A stretch of 64,000 bases of DNA from Porphyromonas loveana (GCF_003096695.1 NZ_QEKY01000006.1:98718-162717); one strand, 5' to 3'. Shown: positions 17,902 to 28,770, counted from the stretch's first letter. Translations and numbers: made by a program. Notes: generated from the letters alone by a model not told the origin.

Positions 17902-20103
17902 ATGAAAAGGGAAGAGAGAAACAATCCGGTGGTCAACAAGGCCGTGAGACACTATCGCATCGTAGGTGCGATCATGATTCTGGTATTACTCGTTGTCTTT
18001 GCAAAGGTTCTGAAGACGATCTTTGTTGAGGGCGACAAATGGCGCGCTATAGGGGAGACACTACACCGCCCCGAACCTGTGGATCTGGCTCCCATCCGAG
18101 GCAATATATACGCTGCAGACGGACGCGCAGTAGCCATCACTGCTCCGTACTATCGTCTCTACTTCGACTTTCAGGCAGAGCCCATCAAACTCCTCAAGCC
18201 GGACAGTTTGAACAAACTTCTCGACACCCTTGCACTGAGCATCAGCCGCAAGCTATCGACTTCATCTGAGAGCATACGTCCTGCCGACCTGAAGAAAAAC
18301 TGGCGACAGGGCATGGCTAAGAAAAGCCGCTACTGGCCGGTGATCAATAAGGACATATCCTACCTGCAGATGAAGGAGCTATACGATATGCCTCCATTGG
18401 CAGCCGTACCTCGCAAAGGCCTCGGCCCCATCCCCCGCAGCATTCGGCCTGAAGAGAAAGCCAAGCGCATGATGCCTTTCGGCTCGCTCGGCAGTCGCAC
18501 CATCGGCAGTGTTTATGGCTCGATGGATGAAGGGCTCTCACAAGGGAAAAACGGCATTGAGCTACACTATGACTCCCTGCTCAGAGGCGAGATTGGCAAG
18601 GGATCGCGCATCTATGTGGGCGGGCGGCGCATCTTGAATACGATAGATCCGCCCAAGCGAGGCTGCGACGTGTACACAACGCTGGATATGGATATGCAGA
18701 GCATCGTGGAGGTAGAGCTTCGCAATAAGCTCGAAGAGGTGATGGGAGAGAGCGGCACCGCAATCCTGATGGAGGTGGCAACGGGACAGATCAAGGCTAT
18801 CACCAATCTCCAACGCACAGCATCAGGCGGCTACATAGAGGCCAAGAACTATGCCGTATCGGATATGTCGGAGCCGGGCTCTACGTTCAAGACTGTCTCG
18901 ATGATGGTCGCTCTCGATGCCGGAGTCGTACATCCGAATGATATTATCGAGACAGGTAATGGTCTCTTCTCCGTGGGCAAACGCGTAGTGCGCGACCACA
19001 ATGCACACAAAGGCGGATACGGCTCGATCACAGCAGCGCAGACCATCTGGTATTCCAGCAACGTGGGCGTGTCCAAAATAATCCTCAAAGGTTTCGCTCA
19101 CGACCCGGACAAGTATGTGGAAGCTGTACGACGCACCGGCATCACTGACAAATTCGATCTGGAAATTCCGGGCGAAGCTCCCGCCGTTGTGCGCAAGCGC
19201 GCCGACAATCCCGACCGTTGGTACGGCACTACACTGGCATGGATGTCATTCGGATATGAGACACAGATCCCTCCCATCCACACGTTGGCTTTCTACAATG
19301 CCATCGCCAATGGCGGGCGCTTGATGCGTCCCTATTTCGTAACCAAAGTGATGGACAAGGGCGAAGTGATTCGGGAGAATAAACCCACCGTCATGCGCGA
19401 CTCCATCTGCAAGAGATCTACTCTGCTGGCCATACAGGATATGCTCACCAATGTCGTGACCAAAGGCACCGGAGCACCCGTCAAGAGCCCGACTGTGAAC
19501 ATCAGCGGAAAGACGGGTACGGCACAGATATCACAGGGCAAGGGGGGGTACCATGCAGGTGGCACGATGCACTTAGTTTCCTTCTGCGGCTACTTCCCCA
19601 CTGAGAATCCGCGCTACACCTGCATGGTCGTGGTGCGTGGCCCCCGCGGTGTGTATCCGTCGGGTGGTGGTGTGTCCGGGGCAGTGGTACGCCAAATAGC
19701 AGAAAAACTGCTTGCCATTCAAGAGCCTGAACCCTTCGATACGGTGAGTCCGTTACCAAACATCAAGCTCTTACCCTGGGTGAGTGCCGGACAACGAGAG
19801 CCAATCGTATCCACCTTACAGGCTCTGAAGGTCCCCATCAAAGACGTTTCAGCATCGGGCAAAAGCAGATGGATACGCCCTACGGAGGAAAACGAAAAGA
19901 TCGGACTGAGAGTCATGAGCCAAGCACAACGAGGCGTAATGCCCAATGTAATCGGCCTCTCGGCTCAGGATGCGCTCTATATGCTCCAACTATCAGGACT
20001 CAAGGTGAGGACTAACGGATGGGGACACGTAGTGAGACAATCCATTAACTACGGAACGAAAGTGAGCCAGGGACAGACTGTAGTAATAGACCTATCAATG
20101 TAA
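17902..20103 (+). CDS. ftsI: Penicillin-binding protein FtsI-type transpeptidase with PASTA domain
   Basis: The 733-residue protein has one N-terminal membrane anchor (about 19-40), a PBP dimerisation domain (LAPIRGNIYAADGRAVA), and a transpeptidase domain with all three motifs: STFK (nucleophile Ser), SSN (WYSSNVG) and KTGT (ISGKTGTAQ). A C-terminal PASTA domain (about 675-733, PNVIGLSAQDALYMLQ) follows, as in SpoVD/PBP2x-type enzymes. It cross-links septal peptidoglycan with FtsW. It begins 9 nt after ftsL. Confidence 0.95.
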   Translation: MKREERNNPVVNKAVRHYRIVGAIMILVLLVVFAKVLKTIFVEGDKWRAIGETLHRPEPVDLAPIRGNIYAADGRAVAITAPYYRLYFDFQAEPIKLLKPDSLNKLLDTLALSISRKLSTSSESIRPADLKKNWRQGMAKKSRYWPVINKDISYLQMKELYDMPPLAAVPRKGLGPIPRSIRPEEKAKRMMPFGSLGSRTIGSVYGSMDEGLSQGKNGIELHYDSLLRGEIGKGSRIYVGGRRILNTIDPPKRGCDVYTTLDMDMQSIVEVELRNKLEEVMGESGTAILMEVATGQIKAITNLQRTASGGYIEAKNYAVSDMSEPGSTFKTVSMMVALDAGVVHPNDIIETGNGLFSVGKRVVRDHNAHKGGYGSITAAQTIWYSSNVGVSKIILKGFAHDPDKYVEAVRRTGITDKFDLEIPGEAPAVVRKRADNPDRWYGTTLAWMSFGYETQIPPIHTLAFYNAIANGGRLMRPYFVTKVMDKGEVIRENKPTVMRDSICKRSTLLAIQDMLTNVVTKGTGAPVKSPTVNISGKTGTAQISQGKGGYHAGGTMHLVSFCGYFPTENPRYTCMVVVRGPRGVYPSGGGVSGAVVRQIAEKLLAIQEPEPFDTVSPLPNIKLLPWVSAGQREPIVSTLQALKVPIKDVSASGKSRWIRPTEENEKIGLRVMSQAQRGVMPNVIGLSAQDALYMLQLSGLKVRTNGWGHVVRQSINYGTKVSQGQTVVIDLSM

Positions 20104-20112
20104 TTTGAAAGA

Positions 20113-21576
20113 ATGAAGCTCGAACATTATATAGCTGAGTTGCACCCGACTGCCGTCCACGGCAATACAGGTCAAGAGATCGGGGAAGTGGTATCAGACT
20201 CTCGCAAGGCGACCGCCGGTTCGCTCTTCGTTGCCGTGCGTGGCACACAGGCCGACGGGCACACTTATATACCACAGGCAATCGCTCAGGGAGCAACAGC
20301 TTTTGTCGTAGAGGTCTTGCCGTCAGAAATGCCGGAGGATTGCTGCTTCATCTGCGTTGGTGATACGGCGGAAGCCTTGGCTTCTCTGGCATCAACACAC
20401 TATGGCCACCCTTCGCGAGCACTCACCCTCATTGGTGTGACCGGCACCAATGGGAAGACGACTGTAGCTACACTACTCTACCGTCTCTTCCGCCAACTCG
20501 GGTACAAAGTCGGGCTGGTGAGCACCGTATGCAACTATATTGAAGAGCTTGCTGTACCGGCTACACATACTACCCCGGAGCCCCTGGCGCTAAATGCCCT
20601 CTTTCGACAGATGGTAGATGCCGGCTGTACGTATGCATTTATGGAGGTCAGCTCGCATGCTGCCGCACAGAAACGAATTGGTGCCCTCGACTTCGATGGC
20701 GGCATTTTTACCAATCTCACCAGAGACCACCTCGATTATCATGGGACTGTACTCGAGTATCTGCGTGCCAAAAAGAGTTTTTTCGATGGTCTTGACACCC
20801 GCGCTTTTGCACTCGTGAACGCCGATGACAAGAATGGACTAACCATGGTTCAGAATACTCAAGCCCGTATAAAAACCTACGCACTGAAAACTCTGGCAGA
20901 CTACCGTGCCAAAATAGCAGAAAGGCATATCGACGGAATGGACATGTATATAGGGGATACGGAAGTATTTGTCCGCTTGGTTGGCGACTTCAACGCCTAT
21001 AACCTCCTCTCAGTCTATGGCGCAGCTTGCGAACTGGGACAAGACAAGGACGAGGTGCTCCGCATTCTATCGGGTTTGACCTCTGTAGATGGTCGATTCC
21101 AAACCTTTACTGCACCCCAAGGTTACGTGGCGATCGTGGACTATGCGCACACGCCGGATGCACTCGTCAACGTATTAGAAACCATCCGACCGTTAGCCAA
21201 AGGATGCAAGGTAATCACTGTCGTAGGAGCCGGCGGCAATCGGGACAAGGGCAAACGTCCGATTATGGCTCAGGAAGCAGCCCGCAGGAGTGAGCGGCTT
21301 ATCTTGACCTCGGACAATCCTCGCGATGAAGAGCCGGAAGAAATTATCAGAGAGATGGCTGTGGGTCTGTCAGTCGAAGACAGAAAAAAGACCTTGCTCA
21401 TCACAGACAGAGCCGAAGCCATACGCACGGCTTGTATGTTGGCAGAGAAAGGTGACTTCATTTTGATTGCAGGAAAAGGGCATGAGACCTATCAAGAGGT
21501 ACGTGGTGTCAAGCACCACTTTGATGACAGGGAAGTAGTGTGCAACGCTATGTCCGGAGAAACCACTCTTCAATAA
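20113..21576 (+). CDS. murE: UDP-MurNAc-tripeptide ligase
   Basis: The 487-residue Mur ligase has the ATP loop [15 protein letters not shown] near residue 113, the carbamylated-lysine region and the substrate motif DNPR (TSDNPRDEE), which in MurE marks a diaminopimelate enzyme rather than a lysine one. It adds the third amino acid to UDP-MurNAc-L-Ala-D-Glu. It starts 9 nt after ftsI. murF, which follows murE in many bacteria, is absent here. Confidence 0.94.
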   Translation: MKLEHYIAELHPTAVHGNTGQEIGEVVSDSRKATAGSLFVAVRGTQADGHTYIPQAIAQGATAFVVEVLPSEMPEDCCFICVGDTAEALASLASTHYGHPSRALTLIGVTGTNGKTTVATLLYRLFRQLGYKVGLVSTVCNYIEELAVPATHTTPEPLALNALFRQMVDAGCTYAFMEVSSHAAAQKRIGALDFDGGIFTNLTRDHLDYHGTVLEYLRAKKSFFDGLDTRAFALVNADDKNGLTMVQNTQARIKTYALKTLADYRAKIAERHIDGMDMYIGDTEVFVRLVGDFNAYNLLSVYGAACELGQDKDEVLRILSGLTSVDGRFQTFTAPQGYVAIVDYAHTPDALVNVLETIRPLAKGCKVITVVGAGGNRDKGKRPIMAQEAARRSERLILTSDNPRDEEPEEIIREMAVGLSVEDRKKTLLITDRAEAIRTACMLAEKGDFILIAGKGHETYQEVRGVKHHFDDREVVCNAMSGETTLQ

Positions 21577-21591
21577 AGCATTATAGGAGTT

Positions 21592-22851
21592 ATGTTGTAC
21601 TATTTATTCGATATTCTGAACGAGCTACACGTCCCGGGGGCGCGTCTGCTTCACTATGTGTCGTTTCGATCGGCAGTGGCTATTATTTTGGCTTTGCTCT
21701 TGGCCACTGTTATCGGCAATCGCATTATCGAACGTCTGCGCAAAGCACAGATTGGAGAAACCATCCGTGATCTCGGATTGGAAGGACAGCTCAGCAAGAA
21801 AGGAACCCCCACTATGGGAGGCTTGATCATCATCATTTCCATTCTGGTCCCGACGCTCCTGCTCGCGCGGCTTGACAACGTGTACATCCTACTCATGCTC
21901 GTAACGACAGTGCTATTGGGTGCATTGGGTTTTTTAGACGACTACATCAAAGTTTTTCGCAAGAATAAAGAAGGGTTGCACGGGCGCTACAAGATCATCG
22001 GACAGGTGGCGCTCGGCTTTATCATTGGTCTCGTTCTCTATATGAATCCGGCTGTGGTAATCAAAGAGAACACCGAGGTGCTTAGAGACGGACAAGTCCA
22101 GCACGTACACTTCAGCAAAGAAGAAGTGAAATCAACTAAAACAACAATTCCCTTCGTCAAGAACAACAATTTCGACTACGCCGATCTCCTTCCTTTTAAA
22201 GGTAAGACGAAGATTGTGTTTGGATGGATTCTCTTCGTCTGCGTAGCGGTATTTGTCGTCACTTTTATCTCAAACTGTGCCAATCTGACAGACGGATTAG
22301 ACGGATTGGCTACAGGCTCATCCGCGATTATCGGAGTGGTATTAGCCATTTTTGCTTATGTCTCCTCACACATTGAGATGGCCACATACCTAAACATCAT
22401 GTTCATCCCCGGAGCCGAGGAGCTAACCATCTTTGCCTCGGCATTCGTGGGTGCAACAATTGGATTTCTATGGTACAATGCCTATCCGGCACAAGTATTT
22501 ATGGGAGATACAGGCAGCCTGACGCTGGGAGGCATCATTGCTGTCTTTGCACTGATCATCCGCAAAGAGATGTTGCTTCCGATCCTTTGTTTCGTGTTTA
22601 TAATAGAGGGACTTTCCGTCATGATACAAGTAGCCTACTTCAAGCTGACGAAAATGAGGACTGGCAAAGGACATCGCATTTTTAAGATGACCCCGCTGCA
22701 TCACCATTTCCAAAAACAAGGCAATGCAGGGATAGATGCATGGTTGCAGAAACCATTACGAGCCATGCCGGAATCTAAGATTACAGTTCGCTTCTGGTTG
22801 GTAGGTATCATCATGGCTGCCATAACAATAGCTACGCTGAAGATGCGATAG
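21592..22851 (+). CDS. mraY: Phospho-MurNAc-pentapeptide transferase
   Basis: The 419-residue polytopic membrane protein has the MraY motifs DDYIKVFRKNKEGL, NLTDGLDGLATG, GNAYPAQVFMGDTGSL-like YNAYPAQVFMGDTG and the triple-His MTPLHHHFQKQG. It makes lipid I from undecaprenyl phosphate and UDP-MurNAc-pentapeptide in the inner membrane. The protein is longer than E. coli MraY because of an extra hydrophilic segment of about 60 residues (160-215, ENTEVLRDGQVQHVHF), as is common in Bacteroidota. Confidence 0.96.
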   Translation: MLYYLFDILNELHVPGARLLHYVSFRSAVAIILALLLATVIGNRIIERLRKAQIGETIRDLGLEGQLSKKGTPTMGGLIIIISILVPTLLLARLDNVYILLMLVTTVLLGALGFLDDYIKVFRKNKEGLHGRYKIIGQVALGFIIGLVLYMNPAVVIKENTEVLRDGQVQHVHFSKEEVKSTKTTIPFVKNNNFDYADLLPFKGKTKIVFGWILFVCVAVFVVTFISNCANLTDGLDGLATGSSAIIGVVLAIFAYVSSHIEMATYLNIMFIPGAEELTIFASAFVGATIGFLWYNAYPAQVFMGDTGSLTLGGIIAVFALIIRKEMLLPILCFVFIIEGLSVMIQVAYFKLTKMRTGKGHRIFKMTPLHHHFQKQGNAGIDAWLQKPLRAMPESKITVRFWLVGIIMAAITIATLKMR

Positions 22852-22875
22852 ACAACCTAAAAAGAGCCTAAAGAA

Positions 22876-24228
22876 ATGATAGAATCAAGATATGATATAG
22901 TTGTGCTTGGTGCCGGAGAGAGTGGTGTGGGAGCTGCATTGCTTGCACAAGCTATGGGGCTGAGTGTCTTCGTCTCGGACTATGGTCGCATAGCACCAAA
23001 CTATCGCGAAGAACTTGATCGGCATGCTATCCGCTACGAGGAAGGACAGCATAGCGAAGGAGTGATCCTACAAGCCGGAGAGATAATCAAGAGTCCGGGT
23101 ATTCCTAACACAGCTCCAATCGTCTGCAAGCTATGCGCACAAGGAACGAGCATCGTGTCTGAAATAGAATTTGCAGGACGTTATACAGATGCTTACATGG
23201 TATGTATAACAGGAAGTAATGGAAAGACAACAACCACGATGTGGCTATACCACACGCTTCGGAAAGCAGGATTGGACGTAGGGCTCGCCGGCAATGTTGG
23301 TTATAGTTTGGCTCGACAAGTGGCTTACGACCCTCACGCCTATTATGTCATAGAGCTCAGTAGTTTTCAGCTGGACAATATGTATGATTTCAGAGCGAAT
23401 GTGGCGATCCTGCTGAATATAACGCCAGATCATTTGGATCGGTACGACCACCAGTTCGAGCTATATGCCGAAGCTAAAATGAGGATAACACAGAATCAAC
23501 GTTCTGAAGACTTCTTCATCTACTGGGAGGAAGATCCTTTCATAAGTAAGTGGCTGAAAGAGCATGGTGCAACAGCCTGTTGCCTACCTTTTGCGATGAA
23601 ACAACAGTCCAATCAGACGACTGCATGGATCAATAACAAGAACGAATTAGTAGTTACGAATCTTAATTCTCCTTTTGCTATGGAAGAGGAACTATTGGTG
23701 CTTTCCGGCATGCATAACCGACACAATGCAATGGCTACGTCAATTGCCGCTAAGGCTATGAATATCAAGAATGAGGTTATCCGTGAAGCATTGCAAGACT
23801 TCAAAAACGTACCTCATCGATTGGAGAAAATCGCACGAGTAAAAGGTGTGGATTACATCAATGATTCTAAAGCCACGAATGTCAATTCCACTTGGTATGC
23901 TTTGGAAAGTGTGAAAACCAAGGTTATCCTCATTTTGGGAGGAACAGACAAAGGGAATGACTACACAGATATTGAAAGCTTGGTACTGTCCAAAGTAGAT
24001 GGACTTATCTTCCTCGGAGTAGACAATACCAAACTACATAAGTTCTTCGACGGGAAGATTGCTCGCATTGCTGACGCTCGATCCATGCAAGAAGCTGTCT
24101 CATTGGCTTATAAAATGGCATCTAAAGGAGATACTGTGCTTCTATCCCCAGCTTGCGCTAGCTTCGATTTATTCCGCAACTATGAGGATAGAGGCGATCA
24201 ATTCCGTCATGAAGTGTTGAATCTATGA
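22876..24228 (+). CDS. murD: UDP-MurNAc-L-Ala:D-Glu ligase
   Basis: The 450-residue protein has an N-terminal Rossmann-like UDP-binding domain (VVLGAGESGVGAALLA), the ATP loop ITGSNGKTTTTMWLY near 112, NITPDHLDRYDH, and the C-terminal NDSKATNVNSTWYAL and LILGGTDKGNDY motifs typical of MurD. It adds D-Glu to UDP-MurNAc-L-Ala. It is followed after 13 nt by ftsW. Confidence 0.96.
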   Translation: MIESRYDIVVLGAGESGVGAALLAQAMGLSVFVSDYGRIAPNYREELDRHAIRYEEGQHSEGVILQAGEIIKSPGIPNTAPIVCKLCAQGTSIVSEIEFAGRYTDAYMVCITGSNGKTTTTMWLYHTLRKAGLDVGLAGNVGYSLARQVAYDPHAYYVIELSSFQLDNMYDFRANVAILLNITPDHLDRYDHQFELYAEAKMRITQNQRSEDFFIYWEEDPFISKWLKEHGATACCLPFAMKQQSNQTTAWINNKNELVVTNLNSPFAMEEELLVLSGMHNRHNAMATSIAAKAMNIKNEVIREALQDFKNVPHRLEKIARVKGVDYINDSKATNVNSTWYALESVKTKVILILGGTDKGNDYTDIESLVLSKVDGLIFLGVDNTKLHKFFDGKIARIADARSMQEAVSLAYKMASKGDTVLLSPACASFDLFRNYEDRGDQFRHEVLNL

Positions 24229-24241
24229 CACCCATTGGGAT

Positions 24242-25489
24242 ATGATTTGGAAAAAACTGTTTCAAGGAGATAAAACCCTCTGGGTAATATTCTTCTTTCT
24301 TGTCGTCATTTCGCTAGTCGAGGTCTATAGTGCTTCAAGCACTTTGGCCTATCAGGGAAGGATGATGACCCCTATTCTGAAGCATACGGCATTTGTCATT
24401 CTATCCATTGGAACTATCATTGTTGTCTCACGTTTCAATGCTGTTACACTGAAATACATGGGAGGGGGATTATACTTTATATCCTTGGGCTTGCTAATCA
24501 TCGCTGCATTCAGTGGAACAAGTATCAATGGAGCCTCTCGATGGATTCCATTGCCTTTCGGGCTTACATTCCAGCCATCTGAAGTGATGAAGATTGCTTT
24601 AGTTATGGTTGCGGCTTTCGTATATACGCTATTAGGGCATGTATCTGCAAAAAAACGCTTTGCATGGTTTCTGGTTCTAACTGCGGTCCCTTTACTAATA
24701 ATCGCGAAGGACAATCTATCGACAGCCATTCTCATTGCCGTTTTCTTCTTCTTTATCTCATGGATAGGATCCGCTCCAAGCAAGTACCTCTTTTGGCTCT
24801 GTGTAGTCGGCTTGGGTACAGCTCTCCTTGCTTATCTCTTGTTGCTTACACTACCGGGAGAAACCCTAAGCAAAATCTCGAATCGTGCACCGACATGGAA
24901 AAACAGAATAGTCAGTGACCCCGCTCTCAAAGAGATGACTCCAGCGCAACGGGACTCCATGATGTACGTGATCACTGATGACAATTTCCAAGAGTCACAT
25001 GCAAAAATAGCTATCGCTCGCGGAGGCCTCTTCGGGGTACTACCAGGAAACAGTATAGAAAGAGATATCCTGCCACAAGCATTCTCTGACTATATCTATG
25101 CGATCATCATCGAAGAGATGGGATTTATTTTCGGGGGAGTACTTATCCCTCTGGCCTACTTCATCCTTTTTTTTAGGCTTGCTCAATTAGCACAACGAGT
25201 CAATAGCCGTTATGAAGGGATGTTATTGATGGGCTTTGGTCTACTATACCTGTTACAAGCGATGTTTAACTTCATCGTGGCATCAGGCATCATCGTGACA
25301 GGACAGACACTCCCGCTTATCAGTAAAGGGGGAACTTCCTATCTGATCACTAGCTTGGCCTTTGGAATCTTGATGAGTATATCACGTAGGATATCACAAG
25401 AGAACGAGAAAGATGCAGACGAACCAATGATAATTGAGGCGGAAGCTACTGAACTAAACGAACAAGAACCGAATATCGAAGGTGTATGA
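24242..25489 (+). CDS. ftsW: FtsW, septal peptidoglycan polymerase (SEDS)
   Basis: The 415-residue SEDS membrane protein has about ten transmembrane segments. It contains the SEDS regions NGASRWIPLPFGLTFQPSE near 97 and SDYIYAIIIEEMGFIFG near 283, the latter with the family's conserved acidic residues. It polymerises glycan strands at the septum in partnership with FtsI. A large periplasmic loop (about 205-260) is present. Its stop overlaps the murG start by 4 nt (ATGA). Confidence 0.94.
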   Translation: MIWKKLFQGDKTLWVIFFFLVVISLVEVYSASSTLAYQGRMMTPILKHTAFVILSIGTIIVVSRFNAVTLKYMGGGLYFISLGLLIIAAFSGTSINGASRWIPLPFGLTFQPSEVMKIALVMVAAFVYTLLGHVSAKKRFAWFLVLTAVPLLIIAKDNLSTAILIAVFFFFISWIGSAPSKYLFWLCVVGLGTALLAYLLLLTLPGETLSKISNRAPTWKNRIVSDPALKEMTPAQRDSMMYVITDDNFQESHAKIAIARGGLFGVLPGNSIERDILPQAFSDYIYAIIIEEMGFIFGGVLIPLAYFILFFRLAQLAQRVNSRYEGMLLMGFGLLYLLQAMFNFIVASGIIVTGQTLPLISKGGTSYLITSLAFGILMSISRRISQENEKDADEPMIIEAEATELNEQEPNIEGV

Positions 25490-26625
25490 AGGATGAACTA
25501 TCAAAACTAAACATCCAACCTCGTTTTATCATAAGTGGAGGAGGAACAGGCGGACATATTTTCCCCGCCGTATCAATTGCCGATGCTCTTCGTCGTCGAT
25601 ATCCGCAGTGTGAGATACTCTTTGTCGGAGCAGAAGGACGAATGGAGATGGAGCGTGTGCCTCGTGCCGGTTATGAAATTGTAGGCTTACCTGTCAGAGG
25701 GATCGACAGAAAGAATCTACTATCGAATTACAAAGTGGGCATTGCTCTATTCCGTAGCATGAGGTTAGCTAATAAAACCATTAGGAATTTCCGTCCGGAT
25801 GTTGTAATTGGTGTTGGAGGCTATGCCAGTGGACCGATCTTAAGCAAAGCTCATTCGTTTGGAATACCAACACTCGTGCAAGAACAAAACAGCTATGCCG
25901 GCGTAACAAATAAATTACTAAGCCGTGGCACAGAGAAGATTTGTGTTGCATATCCTGAAATGGAGCGCTTCTTCCCCGCCGAAAAGTTAGTCTTTACAGG
26001 AAACCCCATCCGACCTGAAATAGAATTTGGGAGACCAGAGCGAGCAGAAGCATTACGACACTTCGGGTTTGACCAAAACGAACATCCTGTCGTTTTGGTC
26101 GTTGGAGGAAGTTTGGGGGCTTTGACCATCAACAATAGTATTACAGACAAACTGGGCAAATGGGCCGAAAGTGGAGTACGCCTCATCTGGCAAACGGGCA
26201 AGAACTACATTGAGACTGCAAAAAAAGCTGTCGAAAAGTATCCAAGCCTCAAGTGTTATGTCAATGACTTCATTACCAGAATGGACTATGCATACAGCGC
26301 TGCAGATTTGGTTGTTTCGCGAGCCGGTGCATGTTCCATATCTGAGCTTTGTCTTTTGGGCAAACCAACTATCCTTGTTCCCTCTCCCAATGTGGCAGAA
26401 GATCACCAAACGAAGAACGCATTAGCCCTATCCACTCGTGATGCTGCTGTAATGATACCTGATGCAAAAGCAGGTGAACTGTTGGTTAATACGGCATTGT
26501 CATTAGTGCGCAACCCCGAAGAATTGAGATCGCTCAGCGAGCAGATACGAACACTTGCCAAGCCACAGGCAGCTGATCGCATTGTAGATGAGATTGTGAA
26601 ATTAGTTCAAAAGCGAAAAGCATAG
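25486..26625 (+). CDS. murG: Lipid II synthase (UDP-GlcNAc transferase)
   Basis: The 379-residue GT-B enzyme has ISGGGTGGHIFPAVSIADAL at about 17-36, the acceptor-binding GVGGYASGPIL near 107 and the UDP-GlcNAc-binding SRAGACSISELCLLGKPTILVPSP near 282. It turns lipid I into lipid II at the inner face of the membrane. It is translationally coupled to ftsW by the ATGA overlap. Confidence 0.97.
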   Translation: MKDELSKLNIQPRFIISGGGTGGHIFPAVSIADALRRRYPQCEILFVGAEGRMEMERVPRAGYEIVGLPVRGIDRKNLLSNYKVGIALFRSMRLANKTIRNFRPDVVIGVGGYASGPILSKAHSFGIPTLVQEQNSYAGVTNKLLSRGTEKICVAYPEMERFFPAEKLVFTGNPIRPEIEFGRPERAEALRHFGFDQNEHPVVLVVGGSLGALTINNSITDKLGKWAESGVRLIWQTGKNYIETAKKAVEKYPSLKCYVNDFITRMDYAYSAADLVVSRAGACSISELCLLGKPTILVPSPNVAEDHQTKNALALSTRDAAVMIPDAKAGELLVNTALSLVRNPEELRSLSEQIRTLAKPQAADRIVDEIVKLVQKRKA

Positions 26626-26629
26626 GAGC

Positions 26630-28000
26630 ATGAAACGGGTCTATTTCATCGGCATTGGAGGTATTGGGATGAGTGCTGTCGCACGCTATTTCGATGCAAA
26701 AGGGTTCGGAGTATGCGGATATGATCTGACTCCAAGCCCTATAACGGATCAACTAATCAAGGAAGGTATTGACGTACACTTCTCTGAAGATCTGAATAAG
26801 ATACCCCAGGAGTTCTTTTCTCCTGCTGATACGCTGATAGTCTACACACCAGCCATACCTGCCGAGCATATAGAGTTATCCTTCTTTGTAGCCAACGGCT
26901 ATCGCGTCATCAAGCGAGCCGAGATACTCGGAGAGATAACTCGGATGGAGAGAGCCCTATGTGTCGCAGGTACACATGGCAAAACCACAACATCTACTCT
27001 GCTAGCACATTTACTTCGACAGAGCCATGTCGATTGCAATGCTTTCCTCGGAGGAATATCCAACAACTACCACTCCAATCTTTTGCTGTCAGACAAGAGT
27101 GATTTGGCCGTTGTAGAAGCTGATGAATTCGACCGATCTTTTCACAAACTAACGCCTTACATGGCCATCATTACTTCTGCAGATCCTGATCACTTAGACA
27201 TATATGGAACCGCAGCAAACTATCGCGAAAGCTTCGAACACTTCACTTCACTCATACAACCTAATGGAGTACTATTGCTCAAAGCCGGAGCACCAGTAGC
27301 TCCACGACTAGCAGAAGGAGTACGTCTGTTTACATATTCTTGCGACGATATACGGGCAGACTATTATGCATCGGACATTAGTATTCGAGAAGGACGTATG
27401 TTTTTCTCATGGCACTATCCTGAAGGTTGTCTCAGGGATGTAGAACTCGGTGTGCCTGTTCGCATCAACGTAGAGAATGCCGTTGCAGCTATGGCCATTG
27501 CACACCTCAATGGAATCACTCTTAATGAGCTACGCGTAGGAATAGCTTCTTTCAGAGGATCGCATCGTCGGTTTGAAAAGGTTTTAGAGACAGAGCGTGT
27601 TACCCTCATTGACGACTATGCACATCATCCTGTGGAGCTGGATGCTGCTATCAACTCCGTGAGAGAGTTGTATGCAGGCAAGCGTATCATGGGAGTTTTC
27701 CAACCACACCTGTATAGTAGAACGGCCGATTTCTACCAAGACTTTGCTCGTAGTCTCTCGTTGTTGGACGATGTGATTCTATTAGATATTTATCCGGCAA
27801 GGGAACTTCCCATACCCGGGATTACGAGTCGCATCATTCTGGACTTGATTGAGCATTCCCAGAAAGCCTTGGTAACGAAGGAGGAGCTCTTACCCTACCT
27901 ACAACATCATACGATTCCGGACGTAGTTCTTATTCTGGGTGCAGGCGACATTGATCGTTTAGTCTCTCCAGTCAAACAATTTTTCCAATCTCTATGCTGA
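26630..28000 (+). CDS. murC: UDP-MurNAc:L-alanine ligase
   Basis: The 456-residue Mur ligase has the N-terminal IGIGGIGMSAVARYF nucleotide loop, ATP loop CVAGTHGKTTTSTLLAHLL near 108, VVEADEFDRSF and the DDYAHHPVEL motif near 327. It adds the first residue, L-Ala, to UDP-MurNAc. It overlaps ftsQ by 7 nt. Confidence 0.97.
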   Translation: MKRVYFIGIGGIGMSAVARYFDAKGFGVCGYDLTPSPITDQLIKEGIDVHFSEDLNKIPQEFFSPADTLIVYTPAIPAEHIELSFFVANGYRVIKRAEILGEITRMERALCVAGTHGKTTTSTLLAHLLRQSHVDCNAFLGGISNNYHSNLLLSDKSDLAVVEADEFDRSFHKLTPYMAIITSADPDHLDIYGTAANYRESFEHFTSLIQPNGVLLLKAGAPVAPRLAEGVRLFTYSCDDIRADYYASDISIREGRMFFSWHYPEGCLRDVELGVPVRINVENAVAAMAIAHLNGITLNELRVGIASFRGSHRRFEKVLETERVTLIDDYAHHPVELDAAINSVRELYAGKRIMGVFQPHLYSRTADFYQDFARSLSLLDDVILLDIYPARELPIPGITSRIILDLIEHSQKALVTKEELLPYLQHHTIPDVVLILGAGDIDRLVSPVKQFFQSLC

Positions 28001-28770
28001 AGAAGGTCCTCTACATACTCGGTTTCTTTCTCGTCTTGAGTTACCTCGTCGCAACTGTCATCCACTTCTCTGATTACAGCGATGGCGTACGTTGTTCCGG
28101 ATTGGAAGTACGTGTGGCAGGAAAAACTAAACATGCTTTCATGCAGCAGTCCGACGTGGAGCGTGACCTCAAACGTTTGGGTTTCACACCAAATGGCAAG
28201 CCATTAGACTCTGTCAATCTCCATCAAATGGAAAATAAACTGCGCGCCAACACTCTTTTTCGCGGAGCAGAGCTCTATGTATCACCATCAGGACGTTTGT
28301 ATCTGACTGTTGAGCAGAAGGATCCGCTCTTTATGGTTATACGCTCCGACACATCTTTCTATGTCTCCTCTGACAGAAGTGTCATCATTCCCAATCTACA
28401 GTATGCAGCTCCAGTACTATTGGCTTCGGGACAAATTCCCCTATCACTGGCCACGGGTTCACTCTTCGACCTTATCACACTGATCAGTGATGACCCTTTT
28501 TGGACTAATTTTTTTGCCCAAGTATATGTTCCGGACAATGGTCAGATCATATTGGTGCCACGCGTAGGAAAAACTGAGATAATCATCGGAAGCACCCCCA
28601 ATTGGGAAGAAAAATTATCCAACCTTCGTCTTTTTATGGATAAAGCTATTCCAAAATATGGATGGGACACATTTAAAACATTAAATTTGGAGTTCAAAGA
28701 CCAGGTCATTGCCACACCTTTTACATCTTCTCCTCTATATCCTGCTGCAGCACTTGTGCCGATGCAGTAG
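27994..28770 (+). CDS. ftsQ: FtsQ-like cell division protein
   Basis: The 258-residue protein has a single N-terminal membrane segment (VLYILGFFLVLSYLVATVIHF), then a POTRA-like domain (QSDVERDLKRLGFTPNG, MENKLRANTLFRGAELYVSPSGRLYLTVEQKDPLF) and the FtsQ beta domain (LSNLRLFMDKAIPKYGWDTFKTLNLEFKDQV). It links cytoplasmic and periplasmic divisome parts. Position between murC and ftsA supports the call. Confidence 0.9.
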   Translation: MLKKVLYILGFFLVLSYLVATVIHFSDYSDGVRCSGLEVRVAGKTKHAFMQQSDVERDLKRLGFTPNGKPLDSVNLHQMENKLRANTLFRGAELYVSPSGRLYLTVEQKDPLFMVIRSDTSFYVSSDRSVIIPNLQYAAPVLLASGQIPLSLATGSLFDLITLISDDPFWTNFFAQVYVPDNGQIILVPRVGKTEIIIGSTPNWEEKLSNLRLFMDKAIPKYGWDTFKTLNLEFKDQVIATPFTSSPLYPAAALVPMQ

